Notes: generated by a model from the letters alone, not told the origin. Shown: positions 52,718-62,898, numbered from the stretch's first letter. The stretch is DNA of 64,000 nucleotides from Nocardia sp. BMG111209 (GCF_000381925.1 NZ_KB907308.1:1-64000); one strand, 5' to 3'. Numbers and translations: made by a program.

Positions 52718-52854
52718 CCGACCAGGTCGATCGGTCACGGCTGTTGTGCTGTGCGGCAGCGGATGTCGCTTGCGCGAGCTGCGCGAGTAGTTGGGCTGTC
52801 GCGCAGGGATTGCCGCCCGTCCCGAGATGCTTTCGCCGAGAGAATGTCTCGGCA

Positions 52855-53808
52855 TCACGCGATGTGCGATTGCCCGTTACCGGTTCGGGTGATGATTTCG
52901 ATCCCGCCCGGAATTTCCCGCAGGTATCGCAGAACGGTTCGCTCGTCCGGGGTGCGATTGGGCTGATGCAGGAGCAATACCGGCTCGCCCGTGGGGAGTT
53001 CGGCGATCATGGCGTGCCCGCCGTCGTGTGACCACAACGGCTCGGGTTGCTGGATCCACGGGCCGAGCACGTGCCCGGACTGCGATCGTGCGACACCCAG
53101 CGTGTAGCCGGTCTCGCCGAAGCCGGACCACAGCATCAGCAGCGTGCCGTCGGTGGTGCGGTGCAGGAACGGGCCGTCGGTGACATAGGCGGGCTCGTCA
53201 CCGGCGGGGCGCAGGGAACGCACCCACGGCGCCTCGGAGGCGCGGAACAGCAGCACCGGTGGCTCGTCCGTGGCCGCGCGCAGATCGGCGGTGAGCCGCT
53301 GCGCGAGGATTTCACCGTCGCCGGTCTGGACCCATTCGTGGCAGAAGATCATCCACGGCTCGGTGCCGTCGTTCTCGAAATGCAGTGTCCCGTCCAGGCA
53401 TTGCCATTCCGGTGGGGTGACCGGTCCGTCGCTCCACGGCAGGTACGGCCCGGCGAGGTCGTCGGCGGCCAGGACCGCGGTCCCGCGGACCACGCCGGGG
53501 CCGCCGAAGGTCGCGAACATGAACCAGCGACCGGCGTGCGGGTGGACCTCCGGCGCCCAATACTGGCCGGTGGACCAGAAATTCGCGGGTGGCCGGAACG
53601 CCGGGACGGGGCCGTGCCAGGCGACGAGATCCGTACTCGTCCAGCAGTCGAATCCGGTGCCGGGCCCGTTCCAGATATCGTGATCGGTGCTGCCGAACAG
53701 CGCATAGGTGTGGTCCGGCGCGACGACCAGAAACGGATCCCGGATCTGGATCTCGTCCAGGCCGCGCGCCTGCGGTGGCTCCGGTTGTCGTGCGTTCCGG
53801 TCGATCAT
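52855..53808 (-). CDS. Glycoside hydrolase family 43-like enzyme
   Basis: 317 residues of a five-bladed beta-propeller fold. The catalytic Asp/Glu positions are seen in DEIQIRDPFLVV, near the start, LDGTLHFEND and PAYVTDGPFLHRTTDGTLLMLWSG, with QYWAPEVHPHAGRWFMFATFGG typical of GH43 arabinanases and beta-xylosidases. No signal peptide. An arabinose- or xylose-releasing role fits the adjacent araDAB genes. Transcribed opposite to rhaB (convergent) and toward it. Confidence 0.85.
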   Translation of the reverse strand: MIDRNARQPEPPQARGLDEIQIRDPFLVVAPDHTYALFGSTDHDIWNGPGTGFDCWTSTDLVAWHGPVPAFRPPANFWSTGQYWAPEVHPHAGRWFMFATFGGPGVVRGTAVLAADDLAGPYLPWSDGPVTPPEWQCLDGTLHFENDGTEPWMIFCHEWVQTGDGEILAQRLTADLRAATDEPPVLLFRASEAPWVRSLRPAGDEPAYVTDGPFLHRTTDGTLLMLWSGFGETGYTLGVARSQSGHVLGPWIQQPEPLWSHDGGHAMIAELPTGEPVLLLHQPNRTPDERTVLRYLREIPGGIEIITRTGNGQSHIA

Positions 53809-53935
53809 GGTTCTCTCCTGGGGATTCCGGTATCGACGCCGAGCCGGAGCGGACAGACGGTATTCCTCGCCGAGGTTCGCCGCGCGGGAATTCGGCCGCG
53901 GGCCGCGGGTGCGATCGGCCGGGGCCGGGCACTCG

Positions 53936-54895
53936 TCATGCGGTGTCGGCGAGATCCGGCACTCTCGGCAGTACCAGGTCCGCCGACGGCCAGCGGCCCT
54001 CCTCGACGGCCGTGCGGGCCACCCAGATCAGCTCTCGCGCAACGTATTCCGTTGCCGCTGCGGGGATCTTCGAACGCGCGGTGGCCAGCGCCACCCGGCG
54101 TTCGATCTCCGGGTCACGCAACGGCGCGGCGGAGAGACCGGCGCGGGCGGCCTCGTCGCCGAGCGCGACACCGGGCAGGGTGGCCCACCCGTGGCCGCGG
54201 GTGACCAGCTTTTTCAGCAGTGACAGCGAATTGGCTTGGGCGGCAACGGTGAAGACGATCGAGCGGCCGGTGGCTGCCGCGTCCACGAGGCTCCGCAACG
54301 GATCTCCGATTTCCTGCGTCACCAGCGGGTGACGTGCGAGCTCCGCCAGGGTGATCGGGGTGTCGGGGCGCAGGCCGGTCTCGGCCGAGGCGACGGCCCA
54401 GAGTCGTTCGGTCAGCAGCGGGACGATCCGCAGGGACGGGGACTCGGAGACGTTGCACAACAGGGCGATATCCAGGCCGCCGTCGTGCAGGCCGCGACGC
54501 AGCAGGTCGGTGTGGCCGGTCACCAGTCGGAGTTCGATCTGCGGGTGTGCCCGCCGCAACGCGGCCAGCAGCGGCTCGCTCAGCAACTCTGCCGTACTTT
54601 CCGGCAGGCCGACGGCCACGGCTCCGCCGAGCGCGGTCCGCGACGCGATCACCTCGGACCGGACGCGGTCGAGGTCGTGCAGGATGCGTTCGGCGCGGTC
54701 GACCAGTACCCGGCCCGCGTCGGTCAGGACCACGCCGTGGCGGGTGCGGTCGAACAGCGCCACCCCCAATTCCCGCTCCAGCGCGGCCATCTGCTTGGTG
54801 ACCGACGGCTGGACCAGGTGGAGCAACTCGGCCGCGCGGGTGAAGTTGCCGACCTCGGCCACGATCACCAGGGTTTTCAGTTGTCTGAGTTCCAC
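53936..54895 (-). CDS. LysR-family transcriptional regulator
   Basis: 319 residues. N-terminal helix-turn-helix of the LysR type: MELRQLKTLVIVAEVGNFTRAAELLHLVQPSVTKQMAALERELGVALFDRTRHGVVLTDAGRVLV, then an effector-binding domain (GAVAVGLPESTAELLSEPLLAALRRAHPQIELRLVTGHTDLLRRGLHDGGLDIALL). It lies 6 bases after the GH2 stop on the same strand, so it is co-transcribed with GH2. Effector unknown, probably linked to the sugar genes around it. Confidence 0.93.
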   Translation of the reverse strand: MELRQLKTLVIVAEVGNFTRAAELLHLVQPSVTKQMAALERELGVALFDRTRHGVVLTDAGRVLVDRAERILHDLDRVRSEVIASRTALGGAVAVGLPESTAELLSEPLLAALRRAHPQIELRLVTGHTDLLRRGLHDGGLDIALLCNVSESPSLRIVPLLTERLWAVASAETGLRPDTPITLAELARHPLVTQEIGDPLRSLVDAAATGRSIVFTVAAQANSLSLLKKLVTRGHGWATLPGVALGDEAARAGLSAAPLRDPEIERRVALATARSKIPAAATEYVARELIWVARTAVEEGRWPSADLVLPRVPDLADTA

Positions 54896-54901
54896 GGCGA
54901 C

Positions 54902-57337
54902 TCACCCAGCTCCTTTTACGGTGACGGTGACCTCCACCGGATCGAGGCCCGGCGCGGTGGCGCGCAGCCTGATTTCGCCCGCGCCGCACGGCCGTACGAT
55001 CGCCAGCGCGCGGCCTTCGTACGTGTGGCGGGTGGCGGCGTCGAAGCGTTCCTCGGCGGCCGGGTCGGCGCTGCCGAGCGCCAGTAGTGTTCCGGCGCCG
55101 GTGATGTCGACGGTGAGCGGTACCTCGTTCGCGGTGTCGACGGTGCCGTCCCGATCGGTCAGCGCCAGGGTGATGTAGGCGAGGTCGCCCGGTGCGTCGG
55201 TCACGACCGGGCGATCGGGCTCGGCGCACAGCACACGGTCACCGGTCGCGGTGCGCAGCATGCAGGTGCCTACCGCGACGCCGTCGCGGTAGGCGATGGC
55301 GACGAGTTCGCCCGGCCGATAGACGGTGTCGAAGGCGGCGCGGTACCGGTGCGCCGGACCGGCCGGCCGGAATCCCAGGCTGCGGCCGTCGAGGCGGAGC
55401 TCGACATCGTCGGCGTCGCAATATATTTCGACGGTGATCGGCGCGTCCTCGAAGCCGGGCCAGGTCCAGCTCGCGATGCTGTCGCTCCACGCCCACGGGG
55501 TCCCGGTGAAGGTTTCCCCGTGATGCTGCGGCCGCTGCACGGCGAGGTAGGGATCGGCGCGGCGGCCGAACACGATCTCCCGGTAGTAGGAGACCGGGCG
55601 CCGATGACCGGTGATGTCGATATCTCCGCAGCCGGCGACGAGATGGGGGTACGGCGCGGTGAACGACGGCGTCTCGCCGGCGTATTGGGGCCGGCCGATG
55701 CCGACCTCGCCCAGATAATCCCAGCCGGTCCAGGTGAAGTCGCCGATCACGTGCGGATGGCGGCGCACCAGTTCCCAGTTGCCGTCGATGTGGGTGGGAA
55801 AGGTCTCGGTGCCGAGCACGATCCGGCCGGGGAACAGTTCCGCGTCCAGGGCATAACGGCTTTCGGAGTAGTTCATACCGGCCACGTCGAGCACGGCGTA
55901 CGCCTCGGCGGTGCGCTCGCTGACCAGCTCGGAGGCGGCGATGGCGTTCATCAGGTCGCCCGGATCCGCCATCATGGTGTTGATCCCGGCGCTTTCCGAA
56001 AGTGTCTGCCCCGCGCGCTTTTTCAGCTCGTCGATGACGGCGAGCATATTGTTCACCGCGTTGGTGACATAGCGGGTGCCGTCCAGGGCCCGCAGCTTCT
56101 CGGCCAGCCGGCGCGACCACGCCGCGCCCGCGGGGGTGCCGACCTCGGGGATCTCGTTGCCGATCGAGTACAGGACGACGCTGGGGTGGTTGAAGTCCCT
56201 GTCCACCAGCGCTTCCAGATCGCGTTCCCACCATTGCGGGAAACTCAGGCTGTAGTCGAACGGATTCTTCGCCGAGGTCCACATGTCGAAGGTCTCGTCG
56301 ACGACCAGCATGCCGAGCCGGTCGCAGGCGTCCAGCATGGCGGTGCTCATCGGATGGTGCGACATCCGGATCGCGTTGAACCCGGCCGCTTTCAGCAGCT
56401 CCACCCGGCGCTGCTCGGCGCGCGGGTAGGTCGCCGCGCCCAGCGGGCCGTTGTCGTGATGGATACAGGCGCCGCGCAGTTCGACGGTGGTTCCGTTGAT
56501 CCGCAGCCCGTGGACGGGGTCCAGTCGCAGCGATCGGATTCCGAAAACCGTGCTGTCCCGGTCGATCTCGGCATCGCCGTCGATCAGGGAGACGACGCAT
56601 TCGTAGAGCTCGGGGCTGTCGGGTCCCCACAGCACCGGCGTGCGTACGTACAGTCGCCGGCGTGCGGTGGCGGTCTCGTGCGGCGCGACGGTGATCGGGG
56701 CGGTGTCAGCGGCGACCACGGTGCTGTCCCGGTCACGGATCTCGGTGACCAGCCGGACCGTGCGGAGGGTCTCCACATCGCTGTCGACGGCCACGGTCAC
56801 CTCGACGACGGCGCGTTCACCGTCGATATCGGGGGTGGCGACCCGCAGCCCGTGCGGCGCGATCCGTACCGGCCCGCCGACCAGCAGCCAGGTGTCGCGG
56901 TAGATCCCGCCACCGCTGTACCAGCGGGAATCCTGGTGATTGCGCGTCTCCACCCGAATCTCGTTGTCGCCGTCGGCATTCAGATACGGGGTGGCGTCGA
57001 TGTGGAACGGCGCGTAGCCGTTCGGACGCTGACCGGCGTACGCACCGTTGACGTAGACCATGGCATCCCGGTACACACCGTCGAACTCGACGATCACCCG
57101 CTGTCCGCGCTGCCGCTCCGGTACGGCGAAAGTCTTGCGGTACTCGAACACTCCGCTCGGGTAGAAGCCGACACTTCCCTCGGCCGCGCTGTCGCGCGGC
57201 AATTCGGCGACCGCGTCGTGCGGAATCGTCACCGCGTGGAACGGGACCGCCGCCCCCGACAGTTCGGCGAACGGATTGGGCTTCGGCCTGGCCTGCCAAT
57301 CGTTGTTGAAAGACGTGCGGAACACGTGACCTCTCAT
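54902..57337 (-). CDS. Glycoside hydrolase family 2 (beta-galactosidase/arabinosidase-like)
   Basis: 811 residues. GH2 layout: N-terminal sugar-binding domain (FNNDWQARPKPNPFAE .. YPSGVFEYRKTFAVPE, FDGVYRDAMVYVNGAYAGQRPNGYAPF), immunoglobulin-like domain, and a TIM barrel with GACIHHDNGPLGAA, FNAIRMSHHPMS and the acid/base Glu in YSIGNEIPEVG. The likely nucleophile Glu is in IVLGTETFP. A further beta domain follows. No signal peptide. Substrate may be a galactoside, glucuronide or arabinoside. Operator C lies 40-70 bases upstream and includes a perfect TATAAT in this direction. Confidence 0.92.
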   Translation of the reverse strand: MRGHVFRTSFNNDWQARPKPNPFAELSGAAVPFHAVTIPHDAVAELPRDSAAEGSVGFYPSGVFEYRKTFAVPERQRGQRVIVEFDGVYRDAMVYVNGAYAGQRPNGYAPFHIDATPYLNADGDNEIRVETRNHQDSRWYSGGGIYRDTWLLVGGPVRIAPHGLRVATPDIDGERAVVEVTVAVDSDVETLRTVRLVTEIRDRDSTVVAADTAPITVAPHETATARRRLYVRTPVLWGPDSPELYECVVSLIDGDAEIDRDSTVFGIRSLRLDPVHGLRINGTTVELRGACIHHDNGPLGAATYPRAEQRRVELLKAAGFNAIRMSHHPMSTAMLDACDRLGMLVVDETFDMWTSAKNPFDYSLSFPQWWERDLEALVDRDFNHPSVVLYSIGNEIPEVGTPAGAAWSRRLAEKLRALDGTRYVTNAVNNMLAVIDELKKRAGQTLSESAGINTMMADPGDLMNAIAASELVSERTAEAYAVLDVAGMNYSESRYALDAELFPGRIVLGTETFPTHIDGNWELVRRHPHVIGDFTWTGWDYLGEVGIGRPQYAGETPSFTAPYPHLVAGCGDIDITGHRRPVSYYREIVFGRRADPYLAVQRPQHHGETFTGTPWAWSDSIASWTWPGFEDAPITVEIYCDADDVELRLDGRSLGFRPAGPAHRYRAAFDTVYRPGELVAIAYRDGVAVGTCMLRTATGDRVLCAEPDRPVVTDAPGDLAYITLALTDRDGTVDTANEVPLTVDITGAGTLLALGSADPAAEERFDAATRHTYEGRALAIVRPCGAGEIRLRATAPGLDPVEVTVTVKGAG

Positions 57338-57377
57338 TCTCGTCGGAGACCGGGCGAGGGGCGGGCGCCCACTCTTT

Positions 57378-57407
57378 CTACCAATGGTTTATTATACCAG
57401 TGGTATG
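57378..57407. promoter_or_regulatory. Sugar-regulon operator, site C (GH2/TetR intergenic)
   Basis: CTACCAATGG-N9-CCAGTGGTATG, one base longer in the centre than sites A, B and D. On the minus strand the centre reads TATAAT, a perfect -10 box directed at the GH2 gene. Also 17 bases from the tetR start. Confidence 0.75.
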
Positions 57408-57423
57408 TAAGCGAGGAGCAGCA

Positions 57424-58026
57424 ATGAGCACGTCGACCGATCGAGAGGCCGCGCGCCGGAGGTTCACTCCGCCGCCGCCACCACGGACGCCGAAAGCGGC
57501 CGGTACCCGGCGCCGGCTGCTGGACCTGGCCGCTCGGCTGTTCATCGAACGTGGTTACAGCGCGGTGTCGATGAACGACATCGCCGCCGCGGCCGACCTC
57601 ACCAAGGGGGCCCTCTACGGGCATTTCCGGTCCAAGGGACAGCTGCTCGTCGAGGTGATCCGCTGGAAGCACAGCGAGCGGGAACAGGAGCCGGACTTCG
57701 TTGCGGCACTGGCCGATCCGGAGCGCGGGCTGGATCTGATGTACGACCGCGCGGGCCGGGACATCCGGCTGCTGGACGTCGACGCGGCCGCCGCCGCCCG
57801 GCACGATCCGGACATCGCCGCGGGGCTCGAGGAGATCCACCGGGAGCGGCATGCCTGGATCCGGGAGGCGGTCGCCGACGCTTCCGATCCCGACACCGTC
57901 ACCTGGCTGATCTTCGCGCTCTCGCTCGGCATCGGTATGCGGGAGGCGGCCGGTACCTCGTCGCCCGACACCGGCCGATTGCACACCGCGTTGCGCGCGG
58001 CGCTGGATTCGCTGAGCGAGCACTAG
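57424..58026 (+). CDS. TetR-family transcriptional regulator
   Basis: 200 residues. The helix-turn-helix region is TRRRLLDLAARLFIERGYSAVSMNDIAAAADLTKGALYGHFRSKGQLLVEVI, preceded by a Pro/Arg-rich arm (RRRFTPPPPPRTPKA). The C-terminal effector domain is not diagnostic. ATG 57424 has GAGGAG upstream. It is divergent from GH2, with operator C between them, and its end overlaps araB by 4 bases in the convergent direction. Confidence 0.92.
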   Translation: MSTSTDREAARRRFTPPPPPRTPKAAGTRRRLLDLAARLFIERGYSAVSMNDIAAAADLTKGALYGHFRSKGQLLVEVIRWKHSEREQEPDFVAALADPERGLDLMYDRAGRDIRLLDVDAAAAARHDPDIAAGLEEIHRERHAWIREAVADASDPDTVTWLIFALSLGIGMREAAGTSSPDTGRLHTALRAALDSLSEH

Positions 58027-59720
58027 CCGATCGGTCCGGGATCGAGGGGTGGCACTCGATCCGGACCCGATCCACCGGCGCCGCGGGCGGCCGCGACGCG
58101 GATATCGCGAAGTCGGTGCATCAACCGGCCGTCGGCGAAGCGGTCGTGCAGCTCGCGATACAGCCGGTAGAGGTCGTCGTACGCGCGGGCCCGCGCGGGG
58201 TCGGGCCGGTATGCGTCCCGGTGACGGCGGCCCATGGCCGCGGCGGCGGTGGGAATGTCGGGGTGGTGTCCCGCGGCGACGGCGGCGTGGATGGCCGAGC
58301 CGAGCGCCGGTCCCTGGCCGGAGGCGATGACCGACAGGGGCCGGCCGAGGATGTCGGCGTAGGTCCGCATCAGGAAGGTGTTGCGGGTCAGTCCCCCGGC
58401 GACGATGAACTCCTCGACGGGAACGCCTGCGGCATCGAAGGTTTCGACGATCAGCCGGGCTCCGAAGGCGGTGGCCTCGATCAGCGCGCGGTAGATGTCC
58501 TCGGGCCGGGTGGCCAGCGTCTGGCCGATCAGCAGCCCGGACAGGTCGTGGTCGACGAGGATCGAGCGGTTGCCGTTGTTCCAGTCCAGCGCGATCAGCC
58601 CGTGCCCACCCACCGGTTGTGCGGCGGCGCGCTCGGTCAGGTACTCGTGGATGCCGAGCCCGCGCTCCGCCGCGGCGGCGTGATCGGCGGCGGGCACGCA
58701 GTTCTCGGTGAACCAGGCGAAGATGTCACCGACACCCGACTGGCCCGCTTCGTATCCCCACAGGCCCGCGACGATGCCGTCGGCGACGACCCCGCACATG
58801 CCGGGAACGTCGGCGAGCCGATCCGAGGGCATGACGTGACAGGTGGAGGTGCCCATGATCGCGACCATCCGGCCCGGCGCCACGGCGTCGGCGGCGGCCG
58901 CAGTGACGTGGGCGTCGATATTGCCGACGGCGACCGCGGTACCCGCGCGCAGCCCGGTCCAGGCGGCGGCGCGCGCGGTCAGCGATCCGGCGCGGCTGCC
59001 GAGCGCGGACACCTGCGGGCCGAGTTTGCCGGTGAGATCGGCGAATCCGGGATGCAGGGCGGCGAGATAGTCGCGGGACGGGTAGTCGCCGTCCTGCCGG
59101 ATCGCCTTGTATCCGGCGGTGGCGACGTTGCGGGTCTCGACGCCGGTCAACTGCCAGACGATCCAGTCGGCCGCCTCGATCCACCGGTCGGCGGCCGCGT
59201 AGAGCGCGGGATCCTCCTCGAGGATCTGCAGCGCCTTGGCAACCGCCCATTCCGCGGAGATCCGGCCGCCGTAGCGGGACAGCCACTTCTCGCCCCGCTC
59301 GGCGGCCAGGTCGGTGATCCGATCGGCTTGCCGTTGTGCCGCATGGTGTTTCCACAACTTCGGCCAGGCGTGCGGCCGGCCGGGCAGCAGATCCGCCAGC
59401 GGGGTGCCGTCGGCGGTGGCGGGCAGGATCGTGCAGGAGGTGAAATCGGCGCCGATGCCGACGATCCGGTCGGCGGGCACGCCCGCGGCAGCCACCGCCT
59501 CGGGCACCGCGGTGCGGAGGACATCGATCCAGTCACCCGGCGCCTGCAGCGCCCAGCCGTCCCCGAGCGGGGTGCCGTCGGGCAGCGTCCGTTCGAGCAC
59601 ACCGTGGCGGTATTCGTGTGTGGCGGAGGCGATTTCGGTGCCGTCGGCGACGCGGACCACCACCGCCCGGCCGGACAGGGTGCCGAAGTCGACGCCGACG
59701 GTGCAGTAGCCGGTTTCCAC
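58023..59720 (-). CDS. araB: L-ribulokinase
   Basis: 565 residues of the FGGY kinase family. Phosphorylates L-ribulose. Motifs: GVDFGTLSGRAVVVRVADGTEIA, GIGADFTSCTILPATADGTPLA, WKHHAAQRQADRI (ribulokinase-specific), GNIDAHVTAAAADAVAPGRMVAIMGTSTCHVM, ALDWNNGNRSILVDHDLSG, and FIVAGGLTRNTFLMRTYADILGRPL. GTG start with GAGGAG 6 bases upstream. Last gene of araD-araA-araB; 10 bases after araA. Confidence 0.97.
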   Translation of the reverse strand: METGYCTVGVDFGTLSGRAVVVRVADGTEIASATHEYRHGVLERTLPDGTPLGDGWALQAPGDWIDVLRTAVPEAVAAAGVPADRIVGIGADFTSCTILPATADGTPLADLLPGRPHAWPKLWKHHAAQRQADRITDLAAERGEKWLSRYGGRISAEWAVAKALQILEEDPALYAAADRWIEAADWIVWQLTGVETRNVATAGYKAIRQDGDYPSRDYLAALHPGFADLTGKLGPQVSALGSRAGSLTARAAAWTGLRAGTAVAVGNIDAHVTAAAADAVAPGRMVAIMGTSTCHVMPSDRLADVPGMCGVVADGIVAGLWGYEAGQSGVGDIFAWFTENCVPAADHAAAAERGLGIHEYLTERAAAQPVGGHGLIALDWNNGNRSILVDHDLSGLLIGQTLATRPEDIYRALIEATAFGARLIVETFDAAGVPVEEFIVAGGLTRNTFLMRTYADILGRPLSVIASGQGPALGSAIHAAVAAGHHPDIPTAAAAMGRRHRDAYRPDPARARAYDDLYRLYRELHDRFADGRLMHRLRDIRVAAARGAGGSGPDRVPPLDPGPIG

Positions 59721-59730
59721 CGTGTTCTCC

Positions 59731-61239
59731 TCAGAAGCCTTGTGCCAGGCGGTAATACGCTTGGTTCCAGCGGATCTCCCGGATGAACCGGCGACCGGTG
59801 GTGTCGGCGTCGATGGTCAGTAGTTCGACTCCGGTCATCTCCGCGAAGTCGGTGAGCGTCTCGATCCCGACCGCGCGGGTGAGCACGGTGTGGTGCGGGC
59901 CGCCGGCGGCCAGCCACGCCTCCGCGGAGGTTCGCAGATCCGGTCGCGGCCGCCACACGGCACGGGCCACGGGCAGCTGCGGCAGCGGGGCCGGCGGGTC
60001 CACGACGTCGATCTCGTTGGCGACCAAGCGGAATCGCTCACCGAGGTCGATCAGGCCGGCGACGAGGGCCGGTCCGGGTTCGGCGTCGAACACCAGCCGG
60101 ACCGGGTCCTCGCGGGCGCCGATCGACAGCGGGTGGATCTCGAGGGACGGCCGGTTCGCGGTGATCGACGGGCAGACCTCGAGCATGTGCGCCCCGAGGA
60201 TCAGCTCGTGGCCCGGCGCGAGATGGTAGGTGTAGTCCTCCATGAACGAGGTGCCGCCCGGCAGGCCCGCCCCCATCGTCTTCAGGGCGCGCAGCAGCGC
60301 GGCGGTCTTCCAGTCGCCTTCGCCGCCGAATCCGTAGCCGTCGGCCATCAGGCGCTGCACCGCCAGCCCGGGTAGCTGGCGGAGTCCGCCGAGATCCTCG
60401 AAATTCGTGGTGAACGCCCCGAATCCGCCCTCGGTGAGGAAGGTGCGCAGCCCGAGCTCGAGACGCGCGCCGTATCGCAGCGAGTCGTGCCGGTCCCCGC
60501 CGGTACGCAGGTCCGCGGCGACGTCGTAGCGGTCCTGGTATTCGGTGACCAGTGTGGTGATCTCGGCGTCGGCGATCTCGTCGACCACGGCGACCAGGTC
60601 GTTGACGCCGTAGGTGTTGACGCTGACACCGAATCGCCGCTGCGCCTCGACCTTGTCGCCCTCGGTGACCGCGACATCGCGCATGTTGTCCCCGAACCGG
60701 GCCAGCCGCAGGGTACGCAGATCCGCCCGACCGGCCGCGGCCCGTGCCCACCCGGCGACCCGGTCGGTGACGGCCGGATCGCTCACGTGGCCGGCGACGA
60801 TCGTGCGGGAAATCCCCAGCCGGGTGGCGACGAACCCGAACTCCCGGTCGCCGTGGGCGGCCTGGTTGAGGTTCATGAAGTCCATATCGATGGTCGCCCA
60901 GGGCAATTCGACGTTGGACTGGGTGTGCAGGTGCAGCAGGGGCTTGTCCAGCGCGTCCAGACCGGTGATCCACATCTTCGCCGGGGAGAAGGTGTGCATC
61001 CAGGCGATCACCCCGAGACAGGTGTCATCGGCGTTGGCGTCCAAGCAGATTCGGCGGATCGCGGCCGCGCTGGTCAGCACCGGCAGCCAGCGCACGGTCA
61101 CCGGCAGCACACCGGTGAGCCGATCGGCGATCTGCAGGGACTGCTCCCCCACCTGCTGCAGGACCTCGGGTCCGTACAGGCCCTGGCTGCCGGTCGCGAA
61201 CCAGACCTCCCGCACCGGTTCCCGGTCGGTCGTCGGCAT
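59731..61239 (-). CDS. araA: L-arabinose isomerase
   Basis: 502 residues, the normal size. Converts L-arabinose to L-ribulose. Family segments: [98 protein letters not shown] and [15 protein letters not shown] (metal/catalytic Glu). ATG 61239 is preferred because GAGGAG lies 6 bases upstream; a GTG at 61257 that overlaps the araD stop is in frame but has no ribosome site. Confidence 0.97.
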   Translation of the reverse strand: MPTTDREPVREVWFATGSQGLYGPEVLQQVGEQSLQIADRLTGVLPVTVRWLPVLTSAAAIRRICLDANADDTCLGVIAWMHTFSPAKMWITGLDALDKPLLHLHTQSNVELPWATIDMDFMNLNQAAHGDREFGFVATRLGISRTIVAGHVSDPAVTDRVAGWARAAAGRADLRTLRLARFGDNMRDVAVTEGDKVEAQRRFGVSVNTYGVNDLVAVVDEIADAEITTLVTEYQDRYDVAADLRTGGDRHDSLRYGARLELGLRTFLTEGGFGAFTTNFEDLGGLRQLPGLAVQRLMADGYGFGGEGDWKTAALLRALKTMGAGLPGGTSFMEDYTYHLAPGHELILGAHMLEVCPSITANRPSLEIHPLSIGAREDPVRLVFDAEPGPALVAGLIDLGERFRLVANEIDVVDPPAPLPQLPVARAVWRPRPDLRTSAEAWLAAGGPHHTVLTRAVGIETLTDFAEMTGVELLTIDADTTGRRFIREIRWNQAYYRLAQGF

Positions 61240-61253
61240 ATCGTTCTCCTCGG

Positions 61254-61937
61254 TCACTGGCCGTAGGCGTTGTGGTAGCGGTCGTACAGGTGCTCGACAT
61301 CGGCGGCCGGCAACGGCACCGGCTCACCGAGCTGCCGGGACAGATGCACGGTACGGGCGACGTCCTCGCACATCACCGCCGCTTTCACCGCGTCGCGCGC
61401 GCCGGCCCCGATCGTGAACACGCCGTGGTTGCGCAGCAGCACCGCGGGGCTGCGGTGGCCCGCCAGCGTCCGGACCACGGCCCGGCCGATATCGTCGCCG
61501 CCGATCAGGGCGAACGGTCCCACCGGGATCTCGCCACCGAACTCGTCGGCCATCGCCGTCAGCACGCAGGGGATCGGCTCGCCGCGCGCGGCCCATGCGG
61601 TGGCGTAGGCGGAATGGGTGTGCACCACCGCGCCGACGTCGGCGCGCTGCCGGTAGATGTAGGCGTGCGCGAACACGTCGCTGGACGGCTTCAGGGTGTC
61701 GTCGGCGACCGGATGCCCATCCAGGTCGCACAGCACCATGGATTCCGGGGTCAAGCGGTCGTACGGCACGCCACTGGGCTTGATCAGGAACCGGTCACCG
61801 GCCACCCGTGCCGAGATGTTGCCGCTGGTCCAGGCGACCAGGCCGGAATCGATCAGCACCGCGTGCAGGCGGGCCAGTTCCTCCCGCACGGCGTCCGCAC
61901 CGGGCGCACCCGGTGCAGCTGGTCCGCGACGTTCCAC
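61254..61937 (-). CDS. araD: L-ribulose-5-phosphate 4-epimerase
   Basis: 227 residues of the class II aldolase/epimerase fold. Produces D-xylulose-5-phosphate for the pentose phosphate pathway. [38 protein letters not shown], zinc ligands in [14 protein letters not shown], and [29 protein letters not shown] are the expected motifs. GTG start with AGGAG 6 bases upstream. First gene of the arabinose operon, 76 bases after operator D. Confidence 0.96.
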   Translation of the reverse strand: MERRGPAAPGAPGADAVREELARLHAVLIDSGLVAWTSGNISARVAGDRFLIKPSGVPYDRLTPESMVLCDLDGHPVADDTLKPSSDVFAHAYIYRQRADVGAVVHTHSAYATAWAARGEPIPCVLTAMADEFGGEIPVGPFALIGGDDIGRAVVRTLAGHRSPAVLLRNHGVFTIGAGARDAVKAAVMCEDVARTVHLSRQLGEPVPLPAADVEHLYDRYHNAYGQ

Positions 61938-62013
61938 CGCTCACTCCTTCCGATTCCTCCGGCATCGCTGCCCGAATGCGGTAACCGGCAGGTCACCGGG
62001 CCGACGAAGTTTC

Positions 62014-62041
62014 CTACCAACGGAATATAGTCTAGTGGTAG
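62014..62041. promoter_or_regulatory. Sugar-regulon operator, site D (araDAB promoter)
   Basis: CTACCAACGG-N8-CTAGTGGTAG on the plus strand. Read in the araD direction, its second half and flank repeat 23 consecutive bases of site A exactly, including the TATATT centre. It also lies 45 bases from the stop of the neighbouring SDR gene. Confidence 0.8.
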
Positions 62042-62085
62042 CTTTCGGGAAAGATCACTTCGCCGGCGACCGGTCGGTGTCCCGG

Positions 62086-62847
62086 TTACACCCCGGCTGC
62101 CATCCCGCCGGTCACGCGCAGTGTTTCGCCGGTGACGAACCGGGCGCCGGCGCCGGAGAGGAACAGGACGGCGTCGACGATGTCCGCTTCGCCGCCGTCG
62201 GTGTCGAGGAACTGCATCCGCTTCACCCCGGCTCTGGTTTCCGGGGACAGTTCGGTGGCGATGGTCTCGGTGAGGATCATGCCGGGGGCGATGGCGTTGA
62301 CCCGGATGCCCAGGGGGCCGAGTTCGCGGGCGAAGGTGACGGTCAGGCCGACGACGGCGAGTTTCGAGGTGCCGTAGGCGGTGCCGCCGAGGTAGGCCGC
62401 GGCGGAGGAGATGTTGACGATGTTCGCGCCGGGCCGGTCCCGGAGGTACGGGACCGCGGCGAGGGTCGTCGCGATGACGCCGTGGACGTTGACGTCGAAC
62501 AGGCGTCGTACCTTGGCCGCTCCCATTTCGGTGATGGGCCGGCTGTAGGCGTCGCTGTGCAGTCCGGCGTTGTTGATCAGCAGGTCGAGCCCGCCGTGCG
62601 TGCCGGCCGCGCGGGTCATCACCTCGCCCATGCGGGTCTCGTCGGTGACGTCGCCGGTCAGACCGTCCGCCGAGCCACCGGCATCGCGGATCGCGGCCGC
62701 GGCCTCGTGCGCGGCGGTCTCGTCGATGTCGACGAGCACGACGTGCGCGCCCTGCTCGGCGAGCGCGGCGCCGAAGGCCGCGCCGAATCCGCGGCCACCG
62801 CCGGTGATCACGGCGGTCGTTCCCTGTCGATCGGTCATGTGCTGCAT
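62086..62847 (-). CDS. Short-chain dehydrogenase/reductase (FabG-like)
   Basis: 253 residues. Cofactor motif ITGGGRGFGAAFGAAL, LLINNAG, catalytic Ser in NISSAAAYLGG, YGTSK, and RVNAIAPGMILTETI. A standard NAD(P)-dependent SDR with no substrate clue. ATG 62847 is preceded by AGGAAAGG. It lies downstream of a marR gene on the same strand, 51 bases away, and likely belongs to that unit rather than to araDAB. Confidence 0.92.
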   Translation of the reverse strand: MQHMTDRQGTTAVITGGGRGFGAAFGAALAEQGAHVVLVDIDETAAHEAAAAIRDAGGSADGLTGDVTDETRMGEVMTRAAGTHGGLDLLINNAGLHSDAYSRPITEMGAAKVRRLFDVNVHGVIATTLAAVPYLRDRPGANIVNISSAAAYLGGTAYGTSKLAVVGLTVTFARELGPLGIRVNAIAPGMILTETIATELSPETRAGVKRMQFLDTDGGEADIVDAVLFLSGAGARFVTGETLRVTGGMAAGV

Positions 62848-62898
62848 TGCCTTTCCTGGAGGTTCGCTGCGGCGAGGGCGGCCCGCCGGTCGATGGTG

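Noticed and set aside
55349..57427. 692-codon open frame on the plus strand across the GH2 gene
   Set aside because: Shadow of the GH2 gene on the other strand, with Gly/Arg/Val-rich nonsense sequence.
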